Positions 10,140 through 20,649 of a stretch of 30,038 nucleotides of DNA are shown here, piece after piece. Both the position numbers and the translations under genes were made by a program. How positions within the stretch are numbered: position 1 is the first letter of the stretch; every line of letters starts with the position of its first letter. The notes under the pieces were generated by a model. The model worked only from the letters and a program-made list of their open reading frames with translations. It searched no databases and was not told the DNA's origin. The stretch comes from Fragilaria radians (Eukaryota > Bacillariophyta > Fragilariophyceae > Fragilariales > Fragilariaceae): positions 7,548 to 37,585 of the forward strand of contig CAAAJI010000236.1 in the NCBI GenBank assembly GCA_900642245.1. The letters run 5' to 3'.

Positions 10140-11205
10140 GGTGAAGGAAGAATTGTTTGTTGGTGATATTAAGAATGCAAACCTAGAAAGTACCTGCAAT
10201 AAAGATTGCTTTTGTGGCCGGGCATGAATTTGATGAAAGAGCCGGTAAAGCTCTCTATGGCCTACAAATGTCCAGGTCTAGCTTTTCCCACCTAATTGCC
10301 TCTACCCCACATGATCTTTCCTACTTTCCGCTCTAAAGCGGTACCTGACATATGGATAAATTATTGCAAGACTGATTGGGGTTATGCTGCCATTGGCATA
10401 TGTTGGGAAGAATACTAAACATTTCTTCCAATCCCTTCTTGATTTTGGTTTTAAACTTTAATGTGTTGACATGACTAAGCTTCATCTTGCAGGAAATTCC
10501 AAGAGCATTGACGTACCTAAGAAGATACTTAATTGGGGATCTTATATTTTATCAACAAGATGTCATAAAATATGAACATCCCTAGGGGAATCTGTTCCAA
10601 GTTCCATGCTCACTTCCCATTTAAGCTAGATGAATTTCCTCTGTGTCGAAACACAAGTGTACATGTCCTTGAATGGTGATATGCACCTTGAGCGTGTTAA
10701 ACATGAATATGTATAAGAAAGCTTCTACATTCTACCTTTGACTATGCAAAACTTTAATGCGGTTTTTCTTCTATCCATGCCTTAAAGAAATCCCTACAAA
10801 TACTCCTGCAGTTTGTCGGTAACCTTTCTTGACTACATCCTTTGGTCATGTAAATCTGCTCTTCCACATCTCAATTGATGCTGGAACCATATATTTGTTG
10901 AATAAAGGGCCTGTCCCTTGGTCATTTAGAAATTGAATATGGTTGAAACTACAGGTTTTGGCTCTTAATTCTCTCCTTTTTCATTGCTGCTGCTCAAGTT
11001 ATGCCAATCTATCTAGATTTTCATTACCTTGGAGCACATATTGACACACCTTCTTTTCTTTTTGGTGATAAAAGCTGTTGAGGATAGCTCTGAGACCCCT
11101 TCATACTGTCCTAAGAAACGCCATCCTGGAATTCTGTTGTCAATCCATTGTGTGTGATTTTATATTATTGTGCAGGTTGAAACAAAGAACAATCCAGCTG
11201 TTAAT
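10140..11205 (+). mobile_element. Highly decayed plus-strand Ty1/copia pol remnant (RT to RNase H)
   Basis: No long ORF survives, but reading across frames on the plus strand gives consecutive copia signatures in order. Near 10150-10195 is VGDIKNANLEST. At 10202-10335 is an RT block with FVAGHEFDERAGKALYGLQ and SHLIAST. Near 10334-10400 is SKAVPDIWINYCKTDWGY. Near 10455-10560 are GNSKSIDVPKKILNWGSY and then GESVP. Near 10675-10712 is GDMHLERVKHEY, matching the RT/RNase H connection. Near 11015-11075 is YLGAHIDTPSFLFGDKS of RNase H. Near 11106-11130 is a KKRHPG block and near 11158-11210 the YIIVQVETKNNPAVN terminus. Frame changes are frequent, so it is an old pseudogene. The AG.EF/KALYGL type of RT differs from fragments A and B and from the element at 17279-22493. 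Confidence 0.82.
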
Positions 11206-12257
11206 TGATTCAGCACTGCATCTCAGGTGAGCAATCCAATTTTTTCTGGGCTTAGGGCAATCATGATTCCAATCCGGTCAGTTGCCCTGAGGGGAGCAAT
11301 AACATGAATGTCATCGTTAATCACTTTACTTTTGTTTTGTTTTATTGCCTTTTATATTTCTGTCCCTGAACCAATCATTGATTGTAAATTCAGAACAATA
11401 TCTTGCTGACCACACCGCTTTCTTACAGCTCTGTCATCGATATTTCACTCTCAAGAAATTTGTCGATATTAGGAGGATTGTTCTGTTGCAGTTATGAAAT
11501 GAACTCCAATTGCTGATGATCATTGAATTGCTTGACATCATATCGCAATGCCATCACAATGCATCTTCAAATTTACAAAAATACTAAGACGTCAGAACAA
11601 AGAATAAATAGTACGTAGAACGGCAAAAAGAAAGTATAGATGAAATAAGCTAAGCAGAAAATGTTCTTCTTGAGTGAAGTCTTTTTTCTGGCATTGAGTA
11701 TTGAAACACACAGATGTCTCTCGAGTTGAACTTTGGGGTCTTCTACGCATTTAGGATTGGGCCAATGCTGTTGCTTATATGTGCCGCAACTATGAATCAA
11801 GAATATTTCATTTCTTAAACGTATCCTTGCGAATTATGTCCTCTCCATGCAGTGCTGACTGAATGTTTCTAGCCAGGCTTTTGGAGTTCCTAGGAATTAT
11901 TGTAGAAAGATAAAATCATAGTGCTCACGTTTACATTTCATATTTTTTCAGTCATCTGAATCCTATTGGCAGGTAACATTATGCCAGAATAGAAAATATC
12001 TCGAATCGGTACTTCGTTATGCCTTATGCGTCTTGTTGACAAAGCAACATACTGTGTAAAGATAATAAAGATAAATCTGTGAGATTAAGATAAGTTTCGT
12101 GAGGGAATTTATCAAGACTGGAAAGACATTTGAAGATTGTGAATTGTGACGTGAATCAAGTAGTCCGTAAATCTGGTTTTGAATTCTCATAATTGAGTAA
12201 AAAATCATCATACGTCACCACGATACGTCATAGGACGACAATTTCCCCAACCCCAGG
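11206..12257. other. Gene-free region before the glycerate kinase gene
   Basis: About 1.05 kb with no supported gene. It includes whatever remains of the 3' end of the plus-strand copia remnant and, on its right side, the presumed promoter and 5' UTR of the glycerate kinase gene. No LTR pair or RNA gene was recognised. Confidence 0.55.
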
Positions 12258-13907
12258 ATGGGAATTCGACTTGACCCCCAAATTGCCAAAATGATGCGAG
12301 CCTCTTTAGGAATGTATGTTACTGCACTAAGTCTTTCATGCAAGGTTGGTCAGGCGTTCCAAATATCGGCTGCATGGAAGAGAATGATCATTCGACAATT
12401 ATCCAACAAACGACAATATCTGGACAGTGCAACTTTCAATAGGCATCATCCCTCACGTACAACAGAGGAGATTCAAATGACACAAGACGCACTGTCGATT
12501 GTTGCGGAAGCGATTGATGCCGTGAATCCTTCCAATGCGATTCGACGACATTTACGAGTGAATCCTGACACAGATCAGTTGGAAGTAGGTGGACAGAATT
12601 CTGAATCTGCAACGTTATTATGCCATGATCCAAAGGAATATCGTCGTATTCTATTACTATCTTTTGGGAAAGCATCATCAGCAATGGCAGCCTCATGTCT
12701 TCATCAATTGCAACAATCCTCGATTTGGAGAAATATTCCTGTCACTGGTGCCGTAATTGTAAAGGACGGTCATGCCACAGAGGAAGAATGGAACATGTTG
12801 CAGTCACATGGGATTCAAATACAAGAAGCATCACATCCTATTCCAGATGAACGTTCAGTGCAGGGGGCTCGTCATATCCTAGATATTGCGCGCAAGTATG
12901 CGTCTAGGGACACGTTGGTTTTGTGTTGCATCAGTGGAGGGGGTTCATCTTTGTTTTGTGAGCCGCAATCGCCACTTACCTTGGACAATCTAAGGACAAC
13001 TAATTCAATCCTACTAGCATCAGGACTCTCCATCATGGACATGAATGTAATCCGAAAGCGACTTGAAACGGGAAAGGGAGGGAAATTAGCTCAGGCACTA
13101 TACCCAAGTACAGTAATATCCCTTGTTCTGAGTGATATATTAGGTGATCCTCTTGACTTAATTGCCAGTGGACCAACAGTACCTGATTTATCCACTCCAC
13201 AAGATGCTTGGAATCTAATCAACAATAATTCCATGCTAAAAACAAAACTCCCACAAGCTGTGTTGCAGATGATCAAAGAACAAGTCGAAAGTAACCAGCA
13301 AAGTCAGACAGAAAATCCAACTGATGATTCAGTGTTTGAAAAATGCGCTGTAGTAATGGTTGGAAATAATGGATTAGCAACAAGGGCAGCTGCTGATAAG
13401 GCAAAGCAACTCGGATATAATCCAATTATTCTAGGAACGCGCATTCAGGGTGAAGCAAAGGACATTGCTGGGATGTACATAGCTATGGCACATGAGTTAA
13501 TTACCAACAAACAGGGTGCCTATCAAATGGTGACATCACGTCCTGTAGCCTTGATTGGGGGAGGCGAAACGACAGTCACTTTGTCATCCGACCACGGCAT
13601 TGGTGGCCGGAATCAGGAATTGGCACTGGCTGCAGCAATACAGATGAAGGATTGGGGATTACGAAATGTCGTCCTAATTTCAGTGGGGACCGATGGGACG
13701 GATGGACCCACAGATGCTGCAGGTGCGGTTGTTGATGGTGGAACAGTGCAACGACTATCTGGATCAGCTGTAGATGCTCTGCAACGTCATGATGCCTATA
13801 CCTATTTGAAACAAAAAGAGAAGGGAGATGATGGACATTGTCCATTAATTCAAACTGGACCGACAGGAACAAATGTTGCCGACGTGTGCGTGACATTAAT
13901 TCAATAA
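12258..13907 (+). CDS. GLYCTK: Glycerate kinase, type II (MOFRL family), complete
   Basis: A single-exon ORF of 549 residues from ATG at 12258. It phosphorylates D-glycerate with ATP to 2-phosphoglycerate, linking serine or photorespiratory glycerate to glycolysis. The GCK N-terminal domain spans about residues 70-340, with LLLSFGKASSAMAAS (133-146), CCISGGGSSLF (223-233), NVIRKRLETGKGGK (263-276) and ASGPTVPD (303-310). The MOFRL C-terminal domain (about 428-549) has GGGETT (434-439), GTDGTDGPTDAAGA (477-490) and TGPTGTNVAD (534-543). The first ~60 residues are extra to the conserved core: a basic/hydrophobic stretch (MMRASLGMYVTALSLSC from residue 12) ending in GQAFQ at 31-35 could be an organelle presequence. 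Size fits the eukaryotic family. From base 12923 onward the gene is repeated at the left edge of the window. Confidence 0.95.
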   Translation: MGIRLDPQIAKMMRASLGMYVTALSLSCKVGQAFQISAAWKRMIIRQLSNKRQYLDSATFNRHHPSRTTEEIQMTQDALSIVAEAIDAVNPSNAIRRHLRVNPDTDQLEVGGQNSESATLLCHDPKEYRRILLLSFGKASSAMAASCLHQLQQSSIWRNIPVTGAVIVKDGHATEEEWNMLQSHGIQIQEASHPIPDERSVQGARHILDIARKYASRDTLVLCCISGGGSSLFCEPQSPLTLDNLRTTNSILLASGLSIMDMNVIRKRLETGKGGKLAQALYPSTVISLVLSDILGDPLDLIASGPTVPDLSTPQDAWNLINNNSMLKTKLPQAVLQMIKEQVESNQQSQTENPTDDSVFEKCAVVMVGNNGLATRAAADKAKQLGYNPIILGTRIQGEAKDIAGMYIAMAHELITNKQGAYQMVTSRPVALIGGGETTVTLSSDHGIGGRNQELALAAAIQMKDWGLRNVVLISVGTDGTDGPTDAAGAVVDGGTVQRLSGSAVDALQRHDAYTYLKQKEKGDDGHCPLIQTGPTGTNVADVCVTLIQ

Positions 13908-14654
13908 CATCGATGACACTATGCCAATTGTTATTACTCATAGCTAATATTGATAGTATGTATGTTGGCAAGATTGCTACTACTAATTTTTTCTATGCAT
14001 AATCTTTCTTCGTGACCAACATCAAGAAAATAATAGTTTCTTGACTGATGAGATTTGTTGGTCCACCGCAAGAATAGTGCATTTAGGCAACTATGAGTCT
14101 AAAACATGTCCATTATAGGTTCTTCCGTTGATATATCTCTGTTTTCTCACCTTTTGATCCTTCAATCCTCACCGTGCCTAAAAAATTTATAATTTAAGTT
14201 CCATAAGCGCAGTGGGGGGGGGGGTGGCTCTTTTCTAGAATCGTGATAACAGTGAAAATACTCTGTACAACAGGGTTCGCATTAGTTTTGGCACCAAATT
14301 TAAATTAGAATATGGAAGAATGTCTTTTCGTTAAAGTTTAAAATGTCTTGCATCCTGAACCATGATTCAAAAGTATCCTCTATGAAAGATGAAGAAGTGC
14401 AAGAGAAGTGGATCATCATGACGACATATTATTCGATTAGTTCCGACTTTTGGATGTTCTTTACTTAGAAAAGCAAAGGTTTGAAAAATCTTGAAGACAC
14501 ACTATTTATTGCACTATTGGTTCCTCTATTTAAACGTATCAAATTGATTACATAGGATTCAAATTGAATTGCTTGAATGGATGCCAAGAGCAAAAATGTC
14601 GACCTTCAAGTGCCAAAAAACCGGTTTTCTTCATGAATATTTTCATCAGAATTT
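13908..14654. other. Intergenic spacer, second copy
   Basis: This is the duplicate of the spacer at 986-1732, including the 11-G run at 14214-14224. No gene is recognised in it. Confidence 0.7.
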
Positions 14655-15194
14655 ATGAATCCATCCATTGCTAACTCGACTCCAATAGTACCATACAACA
14701 TGTCAACAAAGCAAGCAAGAATACTTCCAGACTACACACGACAGGGAAAGAGTACCATTCCTTCACGAAGGTGGGCCGCTGAGAATACTGAGCACAAAAC
14801 AAAGCCGTTGCGTGTGAGTGAAGTATTAGACTTTGGGGATGTTAACATTCAGATAACCCTGGAATCCTCAATCACATTGAAGGATTCTATCGACACTATG
14901 GTCGATGGTAGTATCGTCGATGAATATCTGGATCGAGATGGGTTTATCGACTTCTATTTGAAAATTCCTCCCAAAAACCTTCGTCTCAAACGAGAACATT
15001 CCAATGAAATGTTGCAGTGTTATATCCCTCTAAATAAGAAGGCAACGAAGAAGAAACGGAAAAGTATCATTAATAGACTTTTATCAGATGTTGACAACCA
15101 GGTAATTTCAGATCCGTGTCAAGCAAATGCCGCCCAATGTTGCAGGTCATGTCTTTCTTTGCTTTCAAACTCGACCATGTCATCGACTAAATGA
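14655..15194 (+). CDS. Uncharacterised 179-residue protein, copy 2
   Basis: Its protein is identical to that of the ORF at 1733-2272 and it occupies the same position between the glycerate kinase gene and an SGNH gene. It has no recognised family, signal peptide or membrane segment; the basic KKKRKS patch and the acidic middle are as in copy 1. Identity of the two copies says nothing about coding constraint, because the flanking non-coding DNA is equally identical. The same alternative intron (GT at 15101 to AG at 15144) is present. Confidence 0.5.
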   Translation: MNPSIANSTPIVPYNMSTKQARILPDYTRQGKSTIPSRRWAAENTEHKTKPLRVSEVLDFGDVNIQITLESSITLKDSIDTMVDGSIVDEYLDRDGFIDFYLKIPPKNLRLKREHSNEMLQCYIPLNKKATKKKRKSIINRLLSDVDNQVISDPCQANAAQCCRSCLSLLSNSTMSSTK

Positions 15195-15936
15195 GATTGT
15201 AACGACTCGATATTGGATGCTGGATCAGAAATACTTAAGATAATTTTGTTTAATGATACTTATTAGTTTTATAGAGAGTGAACTATGATTGTACGGGAAG
15301 CCATAATTAATTTAAATCCAACACAAGTAAGTAGCTCATTTCGTAGGATGTTGGTTTCGTCCCATATTAGTTTGAATGATTGATAGAAAAAGAGCAAAAG
15401 GTTTGACGACAAAATTCAGATCTGAATCTTAATTGATCCACACATTTAATCGAATTGAAAAAATTATATTTAAACGGGCGTTCCAAGGGCTCCATTATGC
15501 TGTCAGTCCTCAAGAATATCACCTCCATATTTGACGCTCACACGTTTGCTAATTACTTCGTTTCAGATACGTGTCATCAATCACAATATGAAAGTACAAA
15601 ATCTCCTTTTTGTAATCATTTACCATTGTGGCATCAGACTGAATCATTTAAATTTACGGTAAAAATACTGCTGCAAGTTCTCACTCTGTGAAATGAAAGA
15701 ATACAACAGGTCTACTCTTGGATAACCCTACGAAGCGTGATACTTATGAAAGAATTGAAACAAACTGTTTTTTTACGCATTCTGGTTGAAATGACTTCCA
15801 TCATTCGAGGAAAAAACTGTTTCTATGCTCGTGACCGCTTGCAGCATGACAAGTTTTTCCGATAGTCATCCCTCCTCGGATGTCTGAAAATTGGACAGGC
15901 TTTTTGAACCTAAGATTGCAGATTATATTTTTAATT
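15195..15936. other. Intergenic spacer before SGNH paralog 2, second copy
   Basis: This duplicates 2273-3017 minus one 3-bp unit. It ends at the N gap, so the sequence immediately before the second SGNH start codon is unknown. No gene is recognised in it. Confidence 0.65.
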
Positions 15937-15956
15937 NNNNNNNNNNNNNNNNNNNN
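15937..15956. other. Assembly gap (20 N)
   Basis: Twenty Ns replace what is 74 bp in the first copy (3018-3091): the start codon and signal-peptide-coding part of the SGNH gene. A round 20-N run is likely a placeholder of unknown true size. It coincides with the border between near-identical and diverged parts of the duplication. Confidence 0.99.
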
Positions 15957-17173
15957 TTGATGTAAAGCCTTCCTCTTCTACGATACGCGGTGTTAAGGTA
16001 ACTGGCACCGAAAATCAGGGAGAAGTGAAGGCAAATGATGTCAACAACTTGAATTCGATTCGCATCGCAACATTTGGATCGTCAAGAAGTTGGGGTGCTG
16101 CTATAGAACATCCTGAACGTGATTCTTTTTCGGCATTATTAGGTGCTAAGAATCTTGCAATCCGTGCATCAGGACCTGAATTTCCTGCAGTCTGCACTTA
16201 CTCTATGTTAGGTGAAGAAATTTACGATGTCTTCGTGATCGAATACATGCTTAACTTTGTTTCCCCTGCCCTCGATGTACTTGCCAAAAGATTGCGTAAT
16301 CGTTTTCCCGACGCAACCATAATTTTTCTGAATATTTGGGCACCTCGTCAATACTCTCACACTCCCACACAGGAAACCCTGAATACCATGGCCTATAAAA
16401 AGTATCAATCTCTCTCCAACTTCACTGCACTTGATTATGTTAATCAGGTAATGGCAGAGACGAATGCTGAGGACTGGACTTTCAAGCCATACAATCCTAA
16501 GTTTATTGAAGACGTTGCAAACGAAGTGGGAGGATGGATCATTGACCTTCCAAAAGACAATGACCCTATTGTTTCACTTTCAAAAGTAGTTCCTCTCTAT
16601 GTATACGATTTGACTCACTTTTCAGAGTTTGGCCATGCATGGGTTCGTGACAGAATCTTAGAAACTCTTTCAAAGGCGGGATCCAAACAAGTTGAAAAGG
16701 TTTTGCCCTGGGACTATACAGATCAATGCTCCTCTTGGTTTCAAACAGGTAAATCTGACTTGAGGCATAACATGCAAGTGACAGACTTCGGATCAGGCAC
16801 CAAATTCGCATTACAAACTCGACCACCACCAGAGAAGAATTATATCGAAATTGAAAATGTATGGAACCGCACCGCGTTTTTGTATGTGTCCTTTATGAGT
16901 AATGGACCTGAACCTATTTATCCCGACGTTCTCATCTCAGTTGATCAAAACGGCAATCAAACGTCTGCCCAAGTAGCTCACCCTTATTTTGACATAACAC
17001 CAATGGGCGGTACACTCCATGTCGTATTCCATTTGCTCGTAGGAACCATCAATCCAGGCATTTCCAACGTGACAATAGTTGAGCTAACAACTGGTCACAA
17101 AGAACACTTTCGACTAGTCGGAATCATGCTGTCACTTCTCTCGTTTGGGCACTCTATATTCGCAGCAATTTGA
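15957..17173 (+). CDS. Secreted SGNH/GDSL-like hydrolase, paralog 2 (5' end lost in gap)
   Basis: The reading frame is open from the first codon after the gap (its first base is N) to TGA at 17171-17173, giving 404 full codons. They align without indels to residues 23-426 of paralog 1, so only the start and signal peptide are missing. The catalytic features are kept: FGSSRSWG, VFVIEYMLNF and DLTHFSEFGHAW. Protein differences from paralog 1 are concentrated in the segment just before block V (coded by about 16379-16606), while the rest is highly similar. The hydrophobic C-terminal tail is conserved (LVGIMLSLLSFGHSIFAAI). It is likely an ester hydrolase acting outside the cell or in the secretory pathway; the substrate is unknown. 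Confidence 0.75.
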
Positions 17174-17272
17174 ATCAATTCTAAGCTTTCAAATACAATT
17201 ATACATGTGATCTTTTTCAGTTCTACGCTTCAACAATGAATTGCGAGTGTTTAGCTTGTTTAGATCTATTTA
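17174..17272. other. Short spacer after SGNH paralog 2
   Basis: About 100 bp between the SGNH stop codon and the target-site duplication of the copia element. The retrotransposon therefore inserted just downstream of this gene. No feature is recognised in it. Confidence 0.7.
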
Positions 17273-17277
17273 GGGTA
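17273..17277. repeat. Target-site duplication GGGTA, left
   Basis: GGGTA lies one base before the LTR start and recurs at 22494-22498 directly after the other LTR. Five-bp duplications are usual for Ty1/copia integrases. The extra G at 17278, also present before the inner edge of the other LTR at 22270, may belong to the LTR. Confidence 0.75.
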
Positions 17278-17278
17278 G

Positions 17279-17537
17279 TGTTAAATAAGTACAATCGTAA
17301 ATTCAATTTAACTTGTAGATCAAAGCGCGATTGAAGTTGGGCAACGATGTTAAAGATAGTATTGAGAAATGAAAATTAATGACCTAAATTTAGGATCAGT
17401 TTCGAATCTATTTTATGGAACATCGTATGAATCAATACGATTGGACGCCTCATACATCATCATTATTTGTTGTCGACGTTTACTCCTTCAGCGAGTTATT
17501 TAGGTAGTGTTTGCCGGTAGTATCTGTTTTCTTTACA
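17279..17537 (-). repeat. Copia element C, 3' LTR
   Basis: It begins TGTTAAATAAGTACAAT and ends TTTTCTTTACA on the plus strand, giving TG...CA ends. It matches 22271-22493 along its whole length. It is about 36 bp longer because it keeps a segment around 17430-17466 that is absent from the other LTR. Confidence 0.92.
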
Positions 17538-17551
17538 CTCCCTCTCACTCC
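17538..17551 (-). other. Polypurine tract of element C
   Basis: The minus strand reads GGAGTGAGAGGGAG immediately upstream of the 3' LTR. This is the expected position and composition for the plus-strand DNA primer of an LTR retrotransposon. Confidence 0.85.
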
Positions 17552-17615
17552 TACATAATCGTGGGGAATTAGTTTACCGTCCAATGACAGTTTTTCGATG
17601 TCGTCTTGATGTGTC

Positions 17616-18098
17616 TTAATTGACTGCCTTAGTTAAGCAATCAGTCGGTAGGCCGTGTGTACTAATGTGATGCATAGTGATCTCATGTCTTTCAACATAG
17701 TCATGGAAATGGTACAGTCGCACATTTAGTTGCTTTGTTCGTGGTCGGTATTTACATACTGTTGCCTTTTCAATCGTGCCTGAGTTGTCCTCAAGCACAT
17801 AATAGAGTACCTTTACTTGAAAGGTCTGTATAGGAAATTCATATTTCTTCATTTCTTTCAATAGCTCCATAATGGGTATTGCATCACGAAAAGCATAGCT
17901 TGATCCTGTATATTCGCTTTCCGTTGCTGATAATACAATCTCATTTTGTAACTGCGGCTTCCGTAGTAATGGACAACCGGCATAATTAATGATGTAACCG
18001 TGCCTTGAGCGTGCGGTATCTTTGTCTGTCATTGCTTCCACTGACCACAAAAAGTTGCATCCACAAAGACCTTTAAATCCTTTCCTATGACTGGGCAA
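17616..18098 (-). pseudogene. Element C RNase H domain
   Basis: A 160-residue open frame with copia RNase H signatures: TARSRHGYIINYAGCPLL, VLSATESEYTGSSYAFRDA (the ESEYTG block carrying a catalytic acidic residue), LEDNSGTIEKA, KYRPRTKQLNVRLYHF and the terminal DCLTKAVN. It is the best-preserved part of the element but is cut off from RT by frameshifts and stops between 18098 and 18443. Confidence 0.9.
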
Positions 18099-18442
18099 TA
18101 TATTGTTCTTTTGTTAAAGGTGTGCTTAAGGTAACGTCCTATCCATTGTTCTAATTCACCATGCTCGCGTTTTGGATTTGAAACAAATCGTGCACTTTAA
18201 GCAATATCGCTGTGCTTAACTTTTTCTAGACACTTCAGTTTTCCTATCACTGAGCGGTAATCAAAAGATCCATCAAAATTTTGAGAATTTGTATCAGTTT
18301 TAATGACGCAGCAGGTGCGGTGAGTGTCTTCACGGAATCGTTATTCAGGCAAAGGCCATTGAGGATTTGGTCAATAAAGTTTGGTTAGGATATGTGATTA
18401 GTACCATCATTTTCCGCTCAGCACTCACACCAAGAAAGTCAG

Positions 18443-19060
18443 CTAGATCTCCCTCAACAATGATTTCCAGTTTGCCTTTTCTTTCAGTTCCTTGATAATA
18501 GCATCAATTTCGATGTTATTTGGTCCTGTCAATAGACCATCATCTGTATAGAGGACGTACATTTTTGTTCCCCTATAGAATACGCACTCGTCAACTGTAG
18601 ATTGAACTAAGTTGATTACATTGACCAATTTGTTGGCTAAGTGCTTATTCCATATTTGTCCGGCTTGTTTCTACCCATAAATATGTCTACGTATTTGCAG
18701 GACATATTCTTTGTGTCTGATCCATCCTCCAGGATCGGTATCTTCATATATAGGGTCTTTTCAACTGGCGCTTTTGCAAACGCTTGCATGTAATCAATCT
18801 CTTTGGTGTGCTAGTTATGAACAGCAGTTAGAGTTAATAACATACGCACCGATTTCCGGTTAGTAGGGTTCATTGTAATGAATTCCTTTCCTTATTCTTA
18901 ATCCATTGATGTTTAGTCTAGCCTTGTACTTTTTAATAGTACTTGTTTTGATGTCACGCTTACACCTCATTTGCCAGGCAGCTGGTGGTATGATATGCCC
19001 ATCAGGTACATGGGATTTGTGGATGACAGTGAATTTACCATTGTTGTATTGGTCCTCCAC
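18443..19060 (-). pseudogene. Element C reverse transcriptase, broken
   Basis: 19060-18860 encodes the N-terminal RT part (IPPAAWQMRCKRDIKTS, KARLNINGLR). About 18840-18720 continues out of frame with IDYMQAFAKAPVEKTLYMK. 18628-18443 carries VDECVFYRGTKMYVLYTDDG, where YTDD is the catalytic box. At least two frame changes and stop codons interrupt it. Confidence 0.9.
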
Positions 19061-19702
19061 TTCTCACATCATGCTTTCCAGAAACATTTGACTATCTTTT
19101 TCTTTCATAGCTTCATGCTATTATAGCTTATCTGTGTCCGATACTGCGTTGTAGGCTAGCAGTGGATCATCTTAGTCAAGTCTGTTATTCAGAGATGTTG
19201 GTAGCTAGCTCACTCTCAACTGTAGGTGTAGATACGGTACTTATTTTGGTTACCTTTGCCTCAATCAGTCATGTGACAGGCTTGTTCTTACGACCTGACC
19301 TTGTTAAGGTCACCTCCTTCCATGGTGCTCCCATTTTTACCATGAGGAATTTGTTCATTTTTGTTTGCTGTAGCTGGATCACAAGCCTGTTGTGGTTCTG
19401 GAATTCCTGCCTGCTTGTCACTTTATGACAACTCATTTAGCTTCCCTTTGTGGTTGAATTTCGATTCTTCATCAACCTAAGGCTTTGAAAACTTTAAATT
19501 CTATCCTATATGCCTGGCCACATCCAACTGGATTTTTTTTCCCTCTGAGTTACAAATCCAGCTTTTAGCTGCCATAAAGACTTTACCGTGATGTCTTTAA
19601 CGGTATCGAAAGCTGGGTCAAAGGTGACAAGCGATTGAGGACTTACCCGTCCCGTTTCTCTGTCTAAAATCAACGCTACATGTCCAGCATGATGAGGAGA
19701 TT

Positions 19703-20306
19703 TTAATGGGGAAATCCCTGCTTTTGCTCCTTGCTTTCATATGTGGAATGGCCTATTTGCTTGCAAATCATCATTGAGCACATACACAAGACAACCAAAC
19801 GGTTTCCAGCGCTTTGGATTGTCAACAACTTTTGCATTTGTGAATGTCTCAATTGGATTGTGCTTGTTTGCCATTGCCATGTTTGGTGTATTGTTGATAG
19901 CATCACTTGCCATTAGGATAGCATAAGGCCATAGATTTGTAGTTATACTGTCTAGCCATCGGTTAGTTGCGTTTATCAAAATTGTTCTAGCCATCTCTTA
20001 TAGAGTTCCAATACTCCGCTCAGCAATACCATTTTGGTGGTGTGCATTCACTCCTGTAAACATCAGTCCTTGGCCGTTATCCTTATACACTTGTCCCCAA
20101 AGCATAGCTTTGAATATGCCGCTATCCACCTGGAATTTTTCTACTTTAACTCCAGAGAAAAGAGCATGTGCTTCAAAGGCCTTCTTCCCTTCCACAGTTT
20201 CATTGGCAGACGTTGTCTTCTGTAGGTAGACATAGCCATACCTCTTGGTTGTTAGTGACCTCTTATCTTTTCTATCAACCTGGTGTGGGTGATACCAGTT
20301 GATCAA
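19703..20306 (-). pseudogene. Element C integrase, broken
   Basis: 20306-19998 holds the start of the integrase core (RYGYVYLQKTTSANETV, then VDSGIFKAM with a DDE-type Asp, and GVNAHHQNGIAERSI with the catalytic Glu region). 19994-19737 continues with MARTILINATNRW, LWPYAILMASDAINNTP and KRWKPFGCLVYVLNDDLQ. The two halves are in different frames. A further plus-strand frame here is a shadow. Confidence 0.9.
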
Positions 20307-20382
20307 ACGCCACTACTTGGCCAGGTTTAGTTGGTTGATTGTTGGTTGAATTGTATGGTTTCACAGTTTCCCCCCTCCAAGG

Positions 20383-20649
20383 TCAACGTTTTCCTTTAGA
20401 ATAAAGGCAAGCTGAACAGGTGGGTATTCTGCAAGTAGCTATCTGTTTAGGTAGCTGGCGTTCGCGAGCCATTTCTTGTATTCTGGGAAAGGGTATTTCA
20501 CCATAGCAATGGTGAAACATTAGCAATTTTGCCATGTCATCTGCTGGTTGCCTGACTTCTTCATTGAGTAGAACATCAACATTTGTGGTAATCCCTCCCT
20601 CTAAGCTTGGAGCGTTTGGTCCATTGAGGTTGAAATCAGCTGGAACCAT
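20383..20649 (-). pseudogene. Element C pre-integrase (zinc-finger) region
   Basis: The 88-residue frame ends with LMFHHCYGEIPFPRIQEMA and TCRIPTCSACLYSKGKR, matching the copia gag-pre-integrase His/Cys region (H..H and CxxC). The upstream part should be the protease, which I cannot trace clearly between 20650 and about 21000 because of decay. Confidence 0.8.

Larger units (their letters stand above)
12923..15936 (+). repeat. Large direct repeat, copy 2 (about 3.0 kb)
   Basis: This is the second copy of bases 1-3017, matching base for base where compared except for a 3-bp deletion near 15553-15556. It starts inside the glycerate kinase gene (the true left limit is unknown because copy 1 is cut by the window edge) and runs exactly to the start of the 20-N gap. 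After the gap, homology resumes at offset 12865 but at visibly lower identity. Confidence 0.97.

Noticed and set aside
11573..11800. 75-residue minus-strand frame with a hydrophobic C-terminal half
   Set aside because: It has no recognisable domain, AT-rich sequence easily yields such hydrophobic frames, and it lies in an otherwise gene-free region.
1..17173. Glycerate kinase, 179-residue ORF and SGNH gene as a conserved metabolic cluster
   Set aside because: The set occurs twice, but the second copy is near-identical and may be an assembly artefact, so repetition is not independent evidence of functional linkage. Their predicted roles are unrelated.
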